From Planctomycetota bacterium (GTDB taxonomy: Bacteria; Planctomycetota; Phycisphaerae; WQYP01), in the NCBI GenBank assembly GCA_021828925.1, contig JAJZCT010000279.1, positions 1 through 5,180 on the forward strand: a stretch of 5,180 nt of DNA, given 5' to 3'. Of the stretch, positions 1-4,351 are shown piece by piece. The notes beneath the pieces are model-generated. The model had not been told where the DNA came from and did not search any database. It was given only the letters and a program-made list of their open reading frames with translations. Made by a program: the position numbers and the translations under genes. Each line of letters begins with the position of its first letter. Position 1 is the first letter of the stretch.

Positions 1-167
1 CCCCCGACGGAAAACATCTGAAGCTAAACACCGGGGAGGAGGAAATCGACGACGTGATTGGACCAATGCTGAATCATAGAGTATTGGTGAGCGCCCACCA
101 AATCCCCAACAGCCAAAGAATTTTTATGACGGATATTCAACCCGATGTTGAAGCGACCGAAGATTAG
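1..167 (+). CDS. C-terminal end of an unrecognised protein (cut by window edge)
   Basis: The reading frame is open from the left edge (first full codon at 3) and ends at a TAG at 165-167, giving 54 residues. The visible part has an alternating polar/hydrophobic pattern, with LKLNTGEEEIDDVIGPMLNH, then RVLVSA, then RIFMTDIQPDVE. This loosely resembles the strand-helix-strand end of small beta-barrel domains. That is only a pattern impression, and I do not recognise a family. Codon use looks like real coding sequence, but the fragment is too short to be sure. It is followed in the same frame, after only the stop codon, by a methyltransferase remnant. It could be an intact gene placed beside that remnant by a deletion, or part of the same decayed restriction locus. 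Function is not assigned. Confidence 0.5.
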   Translation, partial: PDGKHLKLNTGEEEIDDVIGPMLNHRVLVSAHQIPNSQRIFMTDIQPDVEATED

Positions 168-515
168 CCCTTCCCAATTGCGCGAGCGAATATCCTCCAA
201 GTGCGGCATTTCCCCGTCCCGCGCCTGGCGGAGAAAGACCCGCAATCCACCCCCAGCGTAAAACTCGCCGCCCGGCTGATTTGCACCACCCCCGAATTCG
301 ACGCCTTGGCCAAATCCGCTGGCCTGAAAAGCCACAAGGATGGCGCCACCGATCCCGCCGTACGTGCCAAACTCCGCGCCGAGCTTGACGCCATCATCGC
401 CCACCTCTACGGCCTGACCGAAGAAGAATTCGCCCACATATTAAGCACCTTTCCGCTGGTACCGCAGGAGTCAAAGGATGCGGCCCTGGCGGAATTCAAA
501 CGCCAATCGCGCTGA
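168..515 (+). pseudogene. C-terminal remnant of an Eco57I-type DNA methyltransferase
   Basis: The open frame runs from just after the TAG at 165-167 to a TGA at 513-515. Recognisable protein begins near ILQVRHFPVPRL (about 192-227) and includes KLAARLICTTPEFDALA and ELDAIIAHLYGLTEEEFAHI, then LSTFPLVPQESKDA. From memory, these blocks are typical of the last ~100 residues of large (about 1000-residue or longer) COG1002/Eco57I-type adenine methyltransferases found in type IIG and related defence systems. The 'F/LPVPRL' segment belongs to the target-recognition region and 'LYGLTEEEF' to the C-terminal helix. The catalytic SAM-binding (GxG) and NPPY motifs are absent because the N-terminal ~90 % is missing. 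The only start in frame is a GTG at 201 with no Shine-Dalgarno sequence, so expression as a short protein is doubtful. A truncated restriction subunit lies 485 bp downstream on the same strand. Family identity is fairly secure; the exact R-M subtype is not. Confidence 0.72.
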
Positions 516-535
516 TGCCACCAAACCCCGCCGAT

Positions 536-564
536 CCAGCGAGCCGCTGGATTTATTCCAGCGG
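536..564 (+). terminator. Overlapping alternative hairpins after the methyltransferase remnant
   Basis: CCAGCG (536-541) can pair with CGCTGG (545-550) across a 3-nt loop. Alternatively CCGCTGG (544-550) can pair with CCAGCGG (558-564) across the loop ATTTATT. The two stems share 545-550 and exclude each other. They begin 20 bp after the stop codon at 515, the usual place for a terminator. However, there is no proper T-tract: only ATTTATT follows the first stem. Factor-independent termination is therefore possible but weak. Confidence 0.3.
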
Positions 565-785
565 TCCGCCGGCGCCCGCCATTTTATTTGGCCGCGCCGT
601 CCCGCGGTTGCACCCATTGCAATCGCATTTTATGGGAGGAAAACCGCGTATAATCGCCGGTAATCCTGGCGTATCGCCCGATGATCAAATCCCGGTGTAC
701 CCCAATTTCCCGGCTGAGATGATCAATTTCAGCAACCGTCCTGACCGCCTCTATTCGCAAGTTGTACGTATCGGGAATGCACCAT

Positions 786-813
786 GCAGCGGCGGCTGAG
801 TCCGCCGTGCTGC
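786..813. repeat. Bulged GC-rich stem-loop
   Basis: GCAGC (786-790) and GGCGG (791-795) pair with CCGCC (802-806) and GCTGC (809-813). This gives ten base pairs with a 2-nt GT bulge and a CTGAGT loop. No T-tract follows. It lies in the gene-free spacer upstream of res; its role is unknown. Confidence 0.45.
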
Positions 814-863
814 GATTTACGCAACTGATGCATGTGGCGGAGGGACGTGATGCACTGTAAAAC

Positions 864-929
864 CTTGTGGAGCGCAGAATGGCAACAAACTCATTTGTGG
901 AACGTAAATCGTGTTTTACGCTCCACAAG
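864..929. repeat. Direct plus inverted repeat set (TTGTGGA(G/A)CG) upstream of res
   Basis: CTTGTGGAGCG (864-874) is an exact reverse complement of CGCTCCACAAG (919-929). A second near copy, TTGTGGAACGTAAA (895-908), also pairs with 915-928 through 13 of 14 positions across a short loop (909-914). The single mismatch is A·C on the + strand and a permissible G·U wobble in minus-strand RNA. The first and second copies are direct repeats 30 bp apart and compete for the same partner arm. The structure sits 70 bp upstream of the res start codon. It could act in the leader RNA or be a small palindromic repeat element; the sequence does not decide. Confidence 0.6.
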
Positions 930-959
930 ATGGGCCTCGGGAAAAACGGGGTCGCTTAA

Positions 960-969
960 TTTACGTAAA
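960..969. promoter_or_regulatory. Candidate operator TTTACGTAAA upstream of res
   Basis: A perfect 10-bp palindrome ends 30 bp before the res ATG. The half-site TTTACG recurs at 816-821 and 915-920, and in reverse at 903-908. Four sites within about 150 bp of the start suggest a binding site for a dimeric regulator such as an R-M control protein. No regulator gene is visible here and the motif is short, so this is a suggestion only. Confidence 0.25.
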
Positions 970-999
970 ATGGATAACAAATTTCGGAGTGGCGAATAT

Positions 1000-1974
1000 A
1001 TGAAACTTCGGTTCAAAAAACAGGCTTACCAGACCGCCGCCGTCGAAGCAGTTTTGAACTGCTTCACGGGTCAGCCCCTCAACACTGGATTGACCTACCG
1101 CATCGACCCAGGGCGGCCTGAGGATACACCGCAGCTTACAATAACTGCAATTGAAGAGCTAACCGGGTTCAGGAACTCGAACATCGCGTTGCCATTGCCG
1201 AAGGTGCTGGAGAACATTCAGGCGGTACAGCGGCACCACAACTTGCCGCAATCCCAATCGCTTGTGAGTAACCAGATCGCCGACGTTAACCTCGACATCG
1301 AAATGGAGACCGGCACCGGCAAAACCTACTGCTACATCAAGACCATGTTCGAGATGAACAAGCGGTACGGCTGGACGAAGTTCATTGTGGTCGTCCCGAG
1401 TATCGCCATCCGCGAGGGCGTATACAAGTCGTTTGAAATCACCGCCGAGCATTTTCTTGAGGATTACGGAAAGCGGACACGGTTCTTCATCTATGACTCC
1501 AAGCAGTTGCACAATTTGGAGAGCTATTCATCGGACGGCGGCATCAATGTGATGATAATCAACGTGCAGGCATTCAACGCCACCGGCAAAGATGCACGCC
1601 GCATCTACGAGGAATTGGACGACTTTCAGTCACGCCGTCCTATAGACGTTATCAAGCAGAACCGGCCCATTCTCATTCTCGATGAGCCGCAGAAGATGGA
1701 AGGCAGGAAGACCCTCGACTCGCTCAAGGAATTCAATCCGCTTATGGTGCTTCGTTATTCAGCGACGCATAAGACCCAGCACAACAAGGTCTACCGGCTG
1801 GACGCACTCGATGCCTACAACCAGAAGCTGGTTAAGAAAATCGCCGTCCGGGGATTCCGGGATGGGCAAATCCCGATCTGCCGATGTGTGACGGAATTGC
1901 CGCTGACCCCATTCGTGAAGACGGCCGCGGATTTCCATCTCGCGGCAGCGGGGGCTGGGGCACCACGGCGATAG
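1000..1974 (+). pseudogene. res: Truncated type III restriction enzyme helicase subunit (Res)
   Basis: This encodes the N-terminal part of the ATP-dependent translocase/helicase and nuclease subunit of a type III restriction system (COG3587 family). The ATG at 1000 is preferred over in-frame ATGs upstream (832, 850). It begins the conserved block [15 protein letters not shown], and GGAG lies at 986-989, 10 nt upstream. Visible motifs are a Q-like region (residues 5-15), Walker A TGTGKT (104-109), motif Ia [10 protein letters not shown] (131-140), DEPQ motif II (228-231) and SAT motif III (254-256). Family-like sequence stops near KKIAVRGF (about residue 286, nt 1857). The last 38 residues ([10 protein letters not shown]… to the TAG at 1972) look unrelated. 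Full-length Res proteins are roughly 900-1000 residues, so helicase motifs IV-VI and the C-terminal PD-(D/E)xK nuclease are missing. It cannot cleave DNA as it stands. The methyltransferase remnant upstream is truncated at its opposite end. Identity is secure, loss of function very likely. Confidence 0.88.
1851..1875. repeat. Short inverted repeat at the res break point
   Basis: GGGATT (1851-1856) can pair with AATCCC (1869-1874), and CGGGAT (1858-1863) with ATCCCG (1870-1875), forming competing 6-bp hairpins. They lie exactly where Res-like protein sequence ends. Such dyads can promote deletion or mark an insertion edge, but chance occurrence in GC-rich DNA is also possible. Confidence 0.3.
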
Positions 1975-2015
1975 GGTCGTATCCTCGTAATCCTGTATTC
2001 CGGCATTTCCGATGC

Positions 2016-2040
2016 GAATCAGGGACCTGTCCCATGGCCG
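2016..2040 (-). repeat. Left arm of a 25-bp imperfect inverted repeat flanking oprB
   Basis: Read on the minus strand this is CGGC, then CATGGGACAGGT, then CCCTGATTC. The other arm, at 4096-4120 on the + strand, reads CGGCA, CATGGGACAGGT, ACTGAATC. The central 12 bases are identical, and the flanks match with one 1-base gap on each side and two substitutions. In this copy the core is extended to a self-palindrome, GGGAC-AG-GTCCC (2022-2033). Confidence 0.55.
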
Positions 2041-2068
2041 TTGCACGGGGAGGAATGGGGCTTCCCAA

Positions 2069-2088
2069 CCACCGGCTGGAACCGGTGG
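2069..2088. repeat. Palindromic hairpin CCACCGG-CTGGAA-CCGGTGG
   Basis: Perfect 7-bp arms (2069-2075 and 2082-2088) surround a CTGGAA loop. It lies about 80 bp past the oprB stop on the minus strand. There is no T-tract on either strand, so a standard terminator is not supported. The form (GC-rich arms around CTGGAA/TTCCAG) resembles interspersed REP-like hairpins that I recall from planctomycete and verrucomicrobial intergenic DNA. Confidence 0.5.
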
Positions 2089-2169
2089 GGGTGGTGTCTG
2101 GAATTCAAGCCCTTGTCCCCGTTTGCCTGCGCCGGCGTCCACGCCTGAAACTGCACTGCCGCCATCGCG

Positions 2170-3603
2170 TTAAAATGTTATCCCCAACTGCACAGTTGCC
2201 ACCAGCGCATTTTGATAAATGCCGCCGGGATGAATGATGTATTGTAAATCCGGTTGTACGGTCAGCCATGGCGTAACTTGGGCGGTATAAAAGCCTTCAA
2301 TCGCCAGTTCATCATTGTATGGCGTCTGGGCGTAGGGACTCAGGTGTGCCCAGGTCGCGGCTATACCGGTGTTGTCGTCGGGGCGGCCGGGAATCGGGCC
2401 GCGCCACCGCAGCCCGCCGCTGATATTCTGATCAATTTCCGTCAACTGATCGTTGGCCCAGGCATACTGCACAAACGCTCCAATGCGTGAAGCGGCCTGG
2501 CCCCTGGCATGCGCAAATCTCCACAGTGTCTGATCCAGATAGGCGTAAAATCCATCAGCCCCTTGAACACTTGATCCGGAATAGCGTTCAAACTTGCCGG
2601 TGTGGTACCATTGGCCCAGCGTAAATATTCCGCCGAGGTGATCTGTACCGATCCGCCAGTTCAGGCTTTCTTCAGCCAATGCCAGAATACCATACGGATT
2701 TTCAATGGCATTGGGATTGGAGGACGCAACATTCGGCAACGTATTTTCAGTATTGCCGTCAAATAACCCGCCGTGGAGCGTCACATTCGCCACGGGGTGC
2801 CATAACACTTCCCCGCCCCATGCCGAAAACGGATAGCTGGGAAAGACAAAAATCGATGGCGCAAAGCCGAAGGATCCGTTGAGAAACGCCTGCGCATCAC
2901 GGATATTGTCAAAATCGTAAGTGGTATCAATTCGTCCCAGCTTGAACCAGAGCTTGCCCTGCAGGAAATCCTGCCGGTACCAGATCTGATCCAGCCGCGT
3001 TGCCGGGTTCTGATCAATTGCGCTGACGGCCTGAAGGGCGCCTACCAGATCATTCGCCGGATTCTGTCCGCCGTGCGCCATAAAATCGACAAAGGCGGTA
3101 CCGCCTTTCCACCCGAAAAGTCTTCGGGTGTCGAGTGTCAACGATACATCAAGCCGATATCGCCAGTCGATCCGGTTGGTGCGAATACCACCGGAGAAAT
3201 TTTCACTGCCGGCCTGCAGCAGTGTAATGGTGGGCGTAAGGCCATGTGATTCCAGATTTCCGCGTAATCCCCACCAGTTTCCAGTGAGCGTATCACGGGT
3301 TAACAACGCATGGGTGAAAGCGGAAAAAGAGCCGGGAGCGGTTCCCGGTGCGGGGGCTTTAACGCTCGGCGAGGCTGGCGGTGCCGGGGCGTGCGCGCTA
3401 CCGGCCGAAAGCAGCATGATCGCGGCGGACTTGTTTGCGGCCGCTTTTGCGGGCACGCCAGCCGGCGGCATGGTTCGGGAAGCATCTTGCGAGCCGGGCT
3501 TGCCGTAGGTTATTGACGCACTCAGTGCGGCCAGAACCGCCAGTGTTGCGATGTGCCGTTGTGGGCGTTGCGGGCTTGATGGCCATCGTGGAATCAGATG
3601 CAT
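2170..3603 (-). CDS. oprB: OprB-family carbohydrate-selective outer-membrane porin
   Basis: Predicted outer-membrane beta-barrel channel for uptake of sugars, 477 residues. The ATG at 3603 is chosen because GGAG lies 9 nt upstream (3616-3613 on the minus strand) and a signal peptide starts there: a basic n-region (MHLIPRWPSSPQRPQRH), then IATLAVLAALSASITYG (18-34). Residues 40-95 form an Ala/Pro-rich linker. The OprB domain begins at LTGNWWGLRGNLESHGLTP (106-124), the usual 'LTGdWgGLR' opening of the family. It continues with alternating aromatic strands, including the WFKLGRID and FVFPSYPFSAWGG segments. It ends in VQLGITF, with the C-terminal Phe recognised by the BAM assembly machinery. 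Length fits the family. It is transcribed away from the photolyase, with its own upstream region. A second hydrophobic stretch, AAIMLLSAGSAHA (60-72), looks like a second export signal and is unusual. The sugar specificity cannot be read from the sequence. Confidence 0.88.
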   Translation of the reverse strand: MHLIPRWPSSPQRPQRHIATLAVLAALSASITYGKPGSQDASRTMPPAGVPAKAAANKSAAIMLLSAGSAHAPAPPASPSVKAPAPGTAPGSFSAFTHALLTRDTLTGNWWGLRGNLESHGLTPTITLLQAGSENFSGGIRTNRIDWRYRLDVSLTLDTRRLFGWKGGTAFVDFMAHGGQNPANDLVGALQAVSAIDQNPATRLDQIWYRQDFLQGKLWFKLGRIDTTYDFDNIRDAQAFLNGSFGFAPSIFVFPSYPFSAWGGEVLWHPVANVTLHGGLFDGNTENTLPNVASSNPNAIENPYGILALAEESLNWRIGTDHLGGIFTLGQWYHTGKFERYSGSSVQGADGFYAYLDQTLWRFAHARGQAASRIGAFVQYAWANDQLTEIDQNISGGLRWRGPIPGRPDDNTGIAATWAHLSPYAQTPYNDELAIEGFYTAQVTPWLTVQPDLQYIIHPGGIYQNALVATVQLGITF

Positions 3604-3612
3604 GATATTTAT

Positions 3613-3616
3613 CTCC
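3613..3616 (-). promoter_or_regulatory. Ribosome binding site of oprB
   Basis: GGAG on the minus strand with a 9-nt AT-rich spacer before the ATG at 3603. This decides the start: the in-frame ATGs at 3666 and 3645 would add residues (MERKSTTMPEV…) that spoil the signal peptide. Confidence 0.65.
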
Positions 3617-3720
3617 GGGCAGCTCAACGGACATACCTCGGGCATTGTAGTGCTTTTCCGTTCCATTTTCTTTGTACCGGCAAAGCTCCGGTGCCGCGGG
3701 CACGGATATTATCATGAAAG

Positions 3721-3749
3721 GTTATACAAAGTAATACACTTATATGCAA
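3721..3749 (-). promoter_or_regulatory. Candidate sigma-70-type promoter of oprB
   Basis: On the minus strand, TTGCAT (3749-3744) and TATAAC (3726-3721) are separated by exactly 17 nt. The -10 matches the consensus at 5 of 6 positions and the -35 at 3 of 6. The surrounding DNA is the most AT-rich of this part of the window. Initiation here would give a leader of roughly 110 nt before the oprB start. That leader can form short stems, for example ACCGG/CCGGT around 3676-3692. Predicted by eye only. Confidence 0.4.
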
Positions 3750-3960
3750 GCACACCCTGATGTTCGGTATGGCCATCGGAGCCAAATGCTGCACGGTGAC
3801 GGAAATCGCATCGCGAGAACGGGGAACCCAAGCCGGTGTCGGGAATCTGCTGGGGTGAATCGAATGGGTTCTTTGGTGCGACGGCGTGGGCCGTGGTATT
3901 GCTTTGGCTTTTCGGGTGTTGGAAATGCTTCACCAAGTTCTTGAATATCCGCGCAGGAGC
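3750..3960. other. Stretch upstream of the oprB promoter with no supported gene
   Basis: Frames are open on both strands for 60-90 codons, but none has a recognisable domain or ribosome binding site. One +strand frame (from 3836) contains a hydrophobic run, FFGATAWAVVLLWLFGCW, which could be a membrane segment of a small protein. However, the frame runs on through the terminator-like hairpin and the repeats to 4117, which argues against it. An 8-bp ATGGCCAT palindrome lies around 3769-3776. Confidence 0.3.
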
Positions 3961-3964
3961 TTTA

Positions 3965-3988
3965 CCCCGTGCGCGGGGGCGGTTTTTT
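3965..3988 (+). terminator. Orphan Rho-independent terminator on the + strand
   Basis: CCCCG (3965-3969) and CGGGG (3974-3978) form a GC stem with a TGCG loop, followed by GCGG and six Ts (3983-3988). A longer alternative pairs CCGCGC (3949-3954) with a GCGCGG within 3971-3976. There is no T-tract on the minus strand, so it would stop +strand transcripts only. No convincing +strand gene precedes it. It may end an unrecognised small RNA or small ORF between about 3750 and 3960, or be a chance structure. Confidence 0.42.
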
Positions 3989-4022
3989 CACCTTCCGTAT
4001 CACCTCAGTGACGAAAGAGTAC

Positions 4023-4050
4023 CGCGGATAGCGCGGATGACGCGGATACG
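4023..4050 (+). repeat. 9-bp tandem repeat CGCGGATnn, three units
   Basis: CGCGGAT begins at 4023, 4032 and 4041, an exact 9-bp spacing. A fourth isolated copy occurs at 4222-4228, beyond the TACTGA array. The segment 4035-4050 (GGATGACGCGGATACG) matches the minus-strand segment 1993-1978 (GGATTACGAGGATACG) at 14 of 16 positions, so the motif is dispersed in this genome. Confidence 0.7.
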
Positions 4051-4067
4051 GGGGGGGCGTCAACGAG

Positions 4068-4083
4068 TCCCGGCTCGCCGGGA
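4068..4083. repeat. 16-bp near-palindrome TCCCGGCTCGCCGGGA (copy 1)
   Basis: Seven-base arms TCCCGGC/GCCGGGA surround a 2-nt centre. It differs from the copy at 4272-4287 by a single base (T4075 versus G4279). The two copies bracket the 11-unit TACTGA array. Confidence 0.65.
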
Positions 4084-4095
4084 AGCAACGATTCT

Positions 4096-4120
4096 CGGCA
4101 CATGGGACAGGTACTGAATC
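4096..4120 (+). repeat. Right arm of the 25-bp imperfect inverted repeat flanking oprB
   Basis: The + strand carries CGGCA, CATGGGACAGGT, ACTGAATC. The core matches the minus strand of 2016-2040 exactly over 12 bases. The arm leads straight into the TACTGA array, whose first unit (4112) overlaps it. Confidence 0.55.
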
Positions 4121-4210
4121 TACTGACCAATACTGATCAATACTGAATATACTGATAATACTGACAATACTGACAATACTGACAATACTGTTAACACTGA
4201 TAATACTGTC
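4112..4210 (+). repeat. Tandem repeat array, ~11 units of 9-10 bp, consensus TACTGA(C/T)AA
   Basis: Units begin at 4112, 4121, 4131, 4141, 4150, 4159, 4168, 4177, 4186, 4195 and 4204. The spacing is 9, 10, 10, then 9 throughout. The middle units (4159-4185) are identical TACTGACAA; the outer ones are diverged, with TACTGT at 4186 and 4204 and CACTGA at 4195. A stray copy, ACTGACAATAC, lies at 4340-4350 after the CTCCTAA array. Reading frames through it give Thr-Asp-Asn or stop-containing repeats without a start, so it is non-coding. It is a minisatellite-like array; whether a protein binds it is unknown. Confidence 0.85.
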
Positions 4211-4230
4211 TCGCTGGAGTTCGCGGATCA

Positions 4231-4272
4231 GAACCTGGAACCTGGAAGAAATTGAAAGCGCAGCGCTTCAAT
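4231..4272. repeat. GAACCTG direct repeat followed by ATTGAA…TTCAAT dyad
   Basis: GAACCTG occurs twice in tandem (4231-4244). Immediately after, 4251-4272 forms a near-perfect inverted repeat, ATTGAA-A-GCGC-A-GCGC-TTCAAT: 10 bp of pairing with one bulged A and a 1-nt centre. The dyad abuts the 16-bp palindrome at 4272-4287. Confidence 0.6.
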
Positions 4273-4287
4273 CCCGGCGCGCCGGGA
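4272..4287. repeat. 16-bp perfect palindrome TCCCGGCGCGCCGGGA (copy 2)
   Basis: It is fully self-complementary and contains an AscI-type GGCGCGCC core. It is a one-base variant of the copy at 4068-4083. The CTCCTAA array starts 5 bp beyond it. Confidence 0.7.
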
Positions 4288-4291
4288 CTAA

Positions 4292-4333
4292 CTCCTAACT
4301 CCCAACTCCTAGCTCCTAGCTCCTAACTCCCAA
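4292..4333 (+). repeat. Tandem array of six 7-bp units, CTCC(T/C)A(A/G)
   Basis: Units start at 4292, 4299, 4306, 4313, 4320 and 4327 and read CTCCTAA, CTCCCAA, CTCCTAG, CTCCTAG, CTCCTAA, CTCCCAA. The period is exactly 7 with two variable positions, and the variants occur in a partly mirrored order. The array is non-coding, and the repeat unit is unrelated to the neighbouring 9-bp array. Confidence 0.85.
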
Positions 4334-4351
4334 CCACACACTGACAATACC

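Larger units (their letters stand above)
516..999. other. Gene-free, hairpin-rich spacer between methyltransferase and res remnants
   Basis: No convincing gene is visible in either strand over 484 bp. The open frames here have no recognisable domains, no good ribosome binding site and an erratic composition. The stretch holds several dyads, listed separately: overlapping hairpins at 536-564, a bulged stem at 786-813 and a repeat/inverted-repeat set at 864-929. It also carries repeated TTTACG hexamers. A perfect TATAAT hexamer occurs at 649-654 on the + strand, but the bases 17 upstream (CATTTT at 626-631) are a poor -35, so I do not call a promoter. The stretch may include degraded coding sequence from the original restriction locus. 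Confidence 0.5.
1975..2169. other. Non-coding stretch between res remnant and oprB
   Basis: No gene is supported here. The frames open on both strands encode Arg/Gly/Pro-rich sequence without domains, as expected of GC-rich repeat DNA. The stretch contains three elements: a minus-strand GGAT(T)ACG(A)GGATACG repeat at 1978-1993, one arm of a 25-bp inverted repeat at 2016-2040, and a hairpin with a CTGGAA loop at 2069-2088. The two truncated/convergent genes on either side both end near it. No T-tailed terminator for oprB is visible on the minus strand. Confidence 0.45.

Noticed and set aside
24..437. Minus-strand Gly-rich open frame of 137 codons
   Set aside because: It is antisense to the unrecognised C-terminus and the methyltransferase remnant. 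The glycine-rich protein is the mirror of GC-rich codons.
649..654. TATAAT as the -10 of a res promoter
   Set aside because: The hexamer is perfect, but there is no acceptable -35 at 16-18 nt and no extended -10, and it lies 346 bp from the start codon.
584..928. Minus-strand open frame of 114 codons in the spacer before res
   Set aside because: It has no domain, no ribosome binding site and a start codon lying inside the inverted repeat at 919-929. Composition is irregular, so I treat it as chance or very decayed sequence.
832..999. N-terminal extension of Res from the ATG at 832
   Set aside because: The added 56 residues run through hairpins and have no Res similarity. The ATG at 1000 starts the conserved block and has GGAG 10 nt upstream.
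1759..2237. Open frames on both strands across the res tail and its downstream stretch
   Set aside because: They are Arg/Pro/Gly-rich, span palindromes and overlap real genes, and no motif is recognisable.
3128..3508. +strand frame of 126 codons antisense to oprB
   Set aside because: It is a shadow of the porin gene, whose signal peptide, domain and C-terminal Phe are clear on the other strand.
4160..4252. Thr-Asp-Asn repeat peptide encoded by the TACTGACAA array
   Set aside because: The frame has no start codon, is preceded by a stop at 4124 and ends at 4251-4253. The period of three codons is a by-product of a 9-bp unit.
4112..4350. CRISPR array
   Set aside because: Repeat units are only 7-10 bp, with no spacers of constant length and no cas genes nearby.
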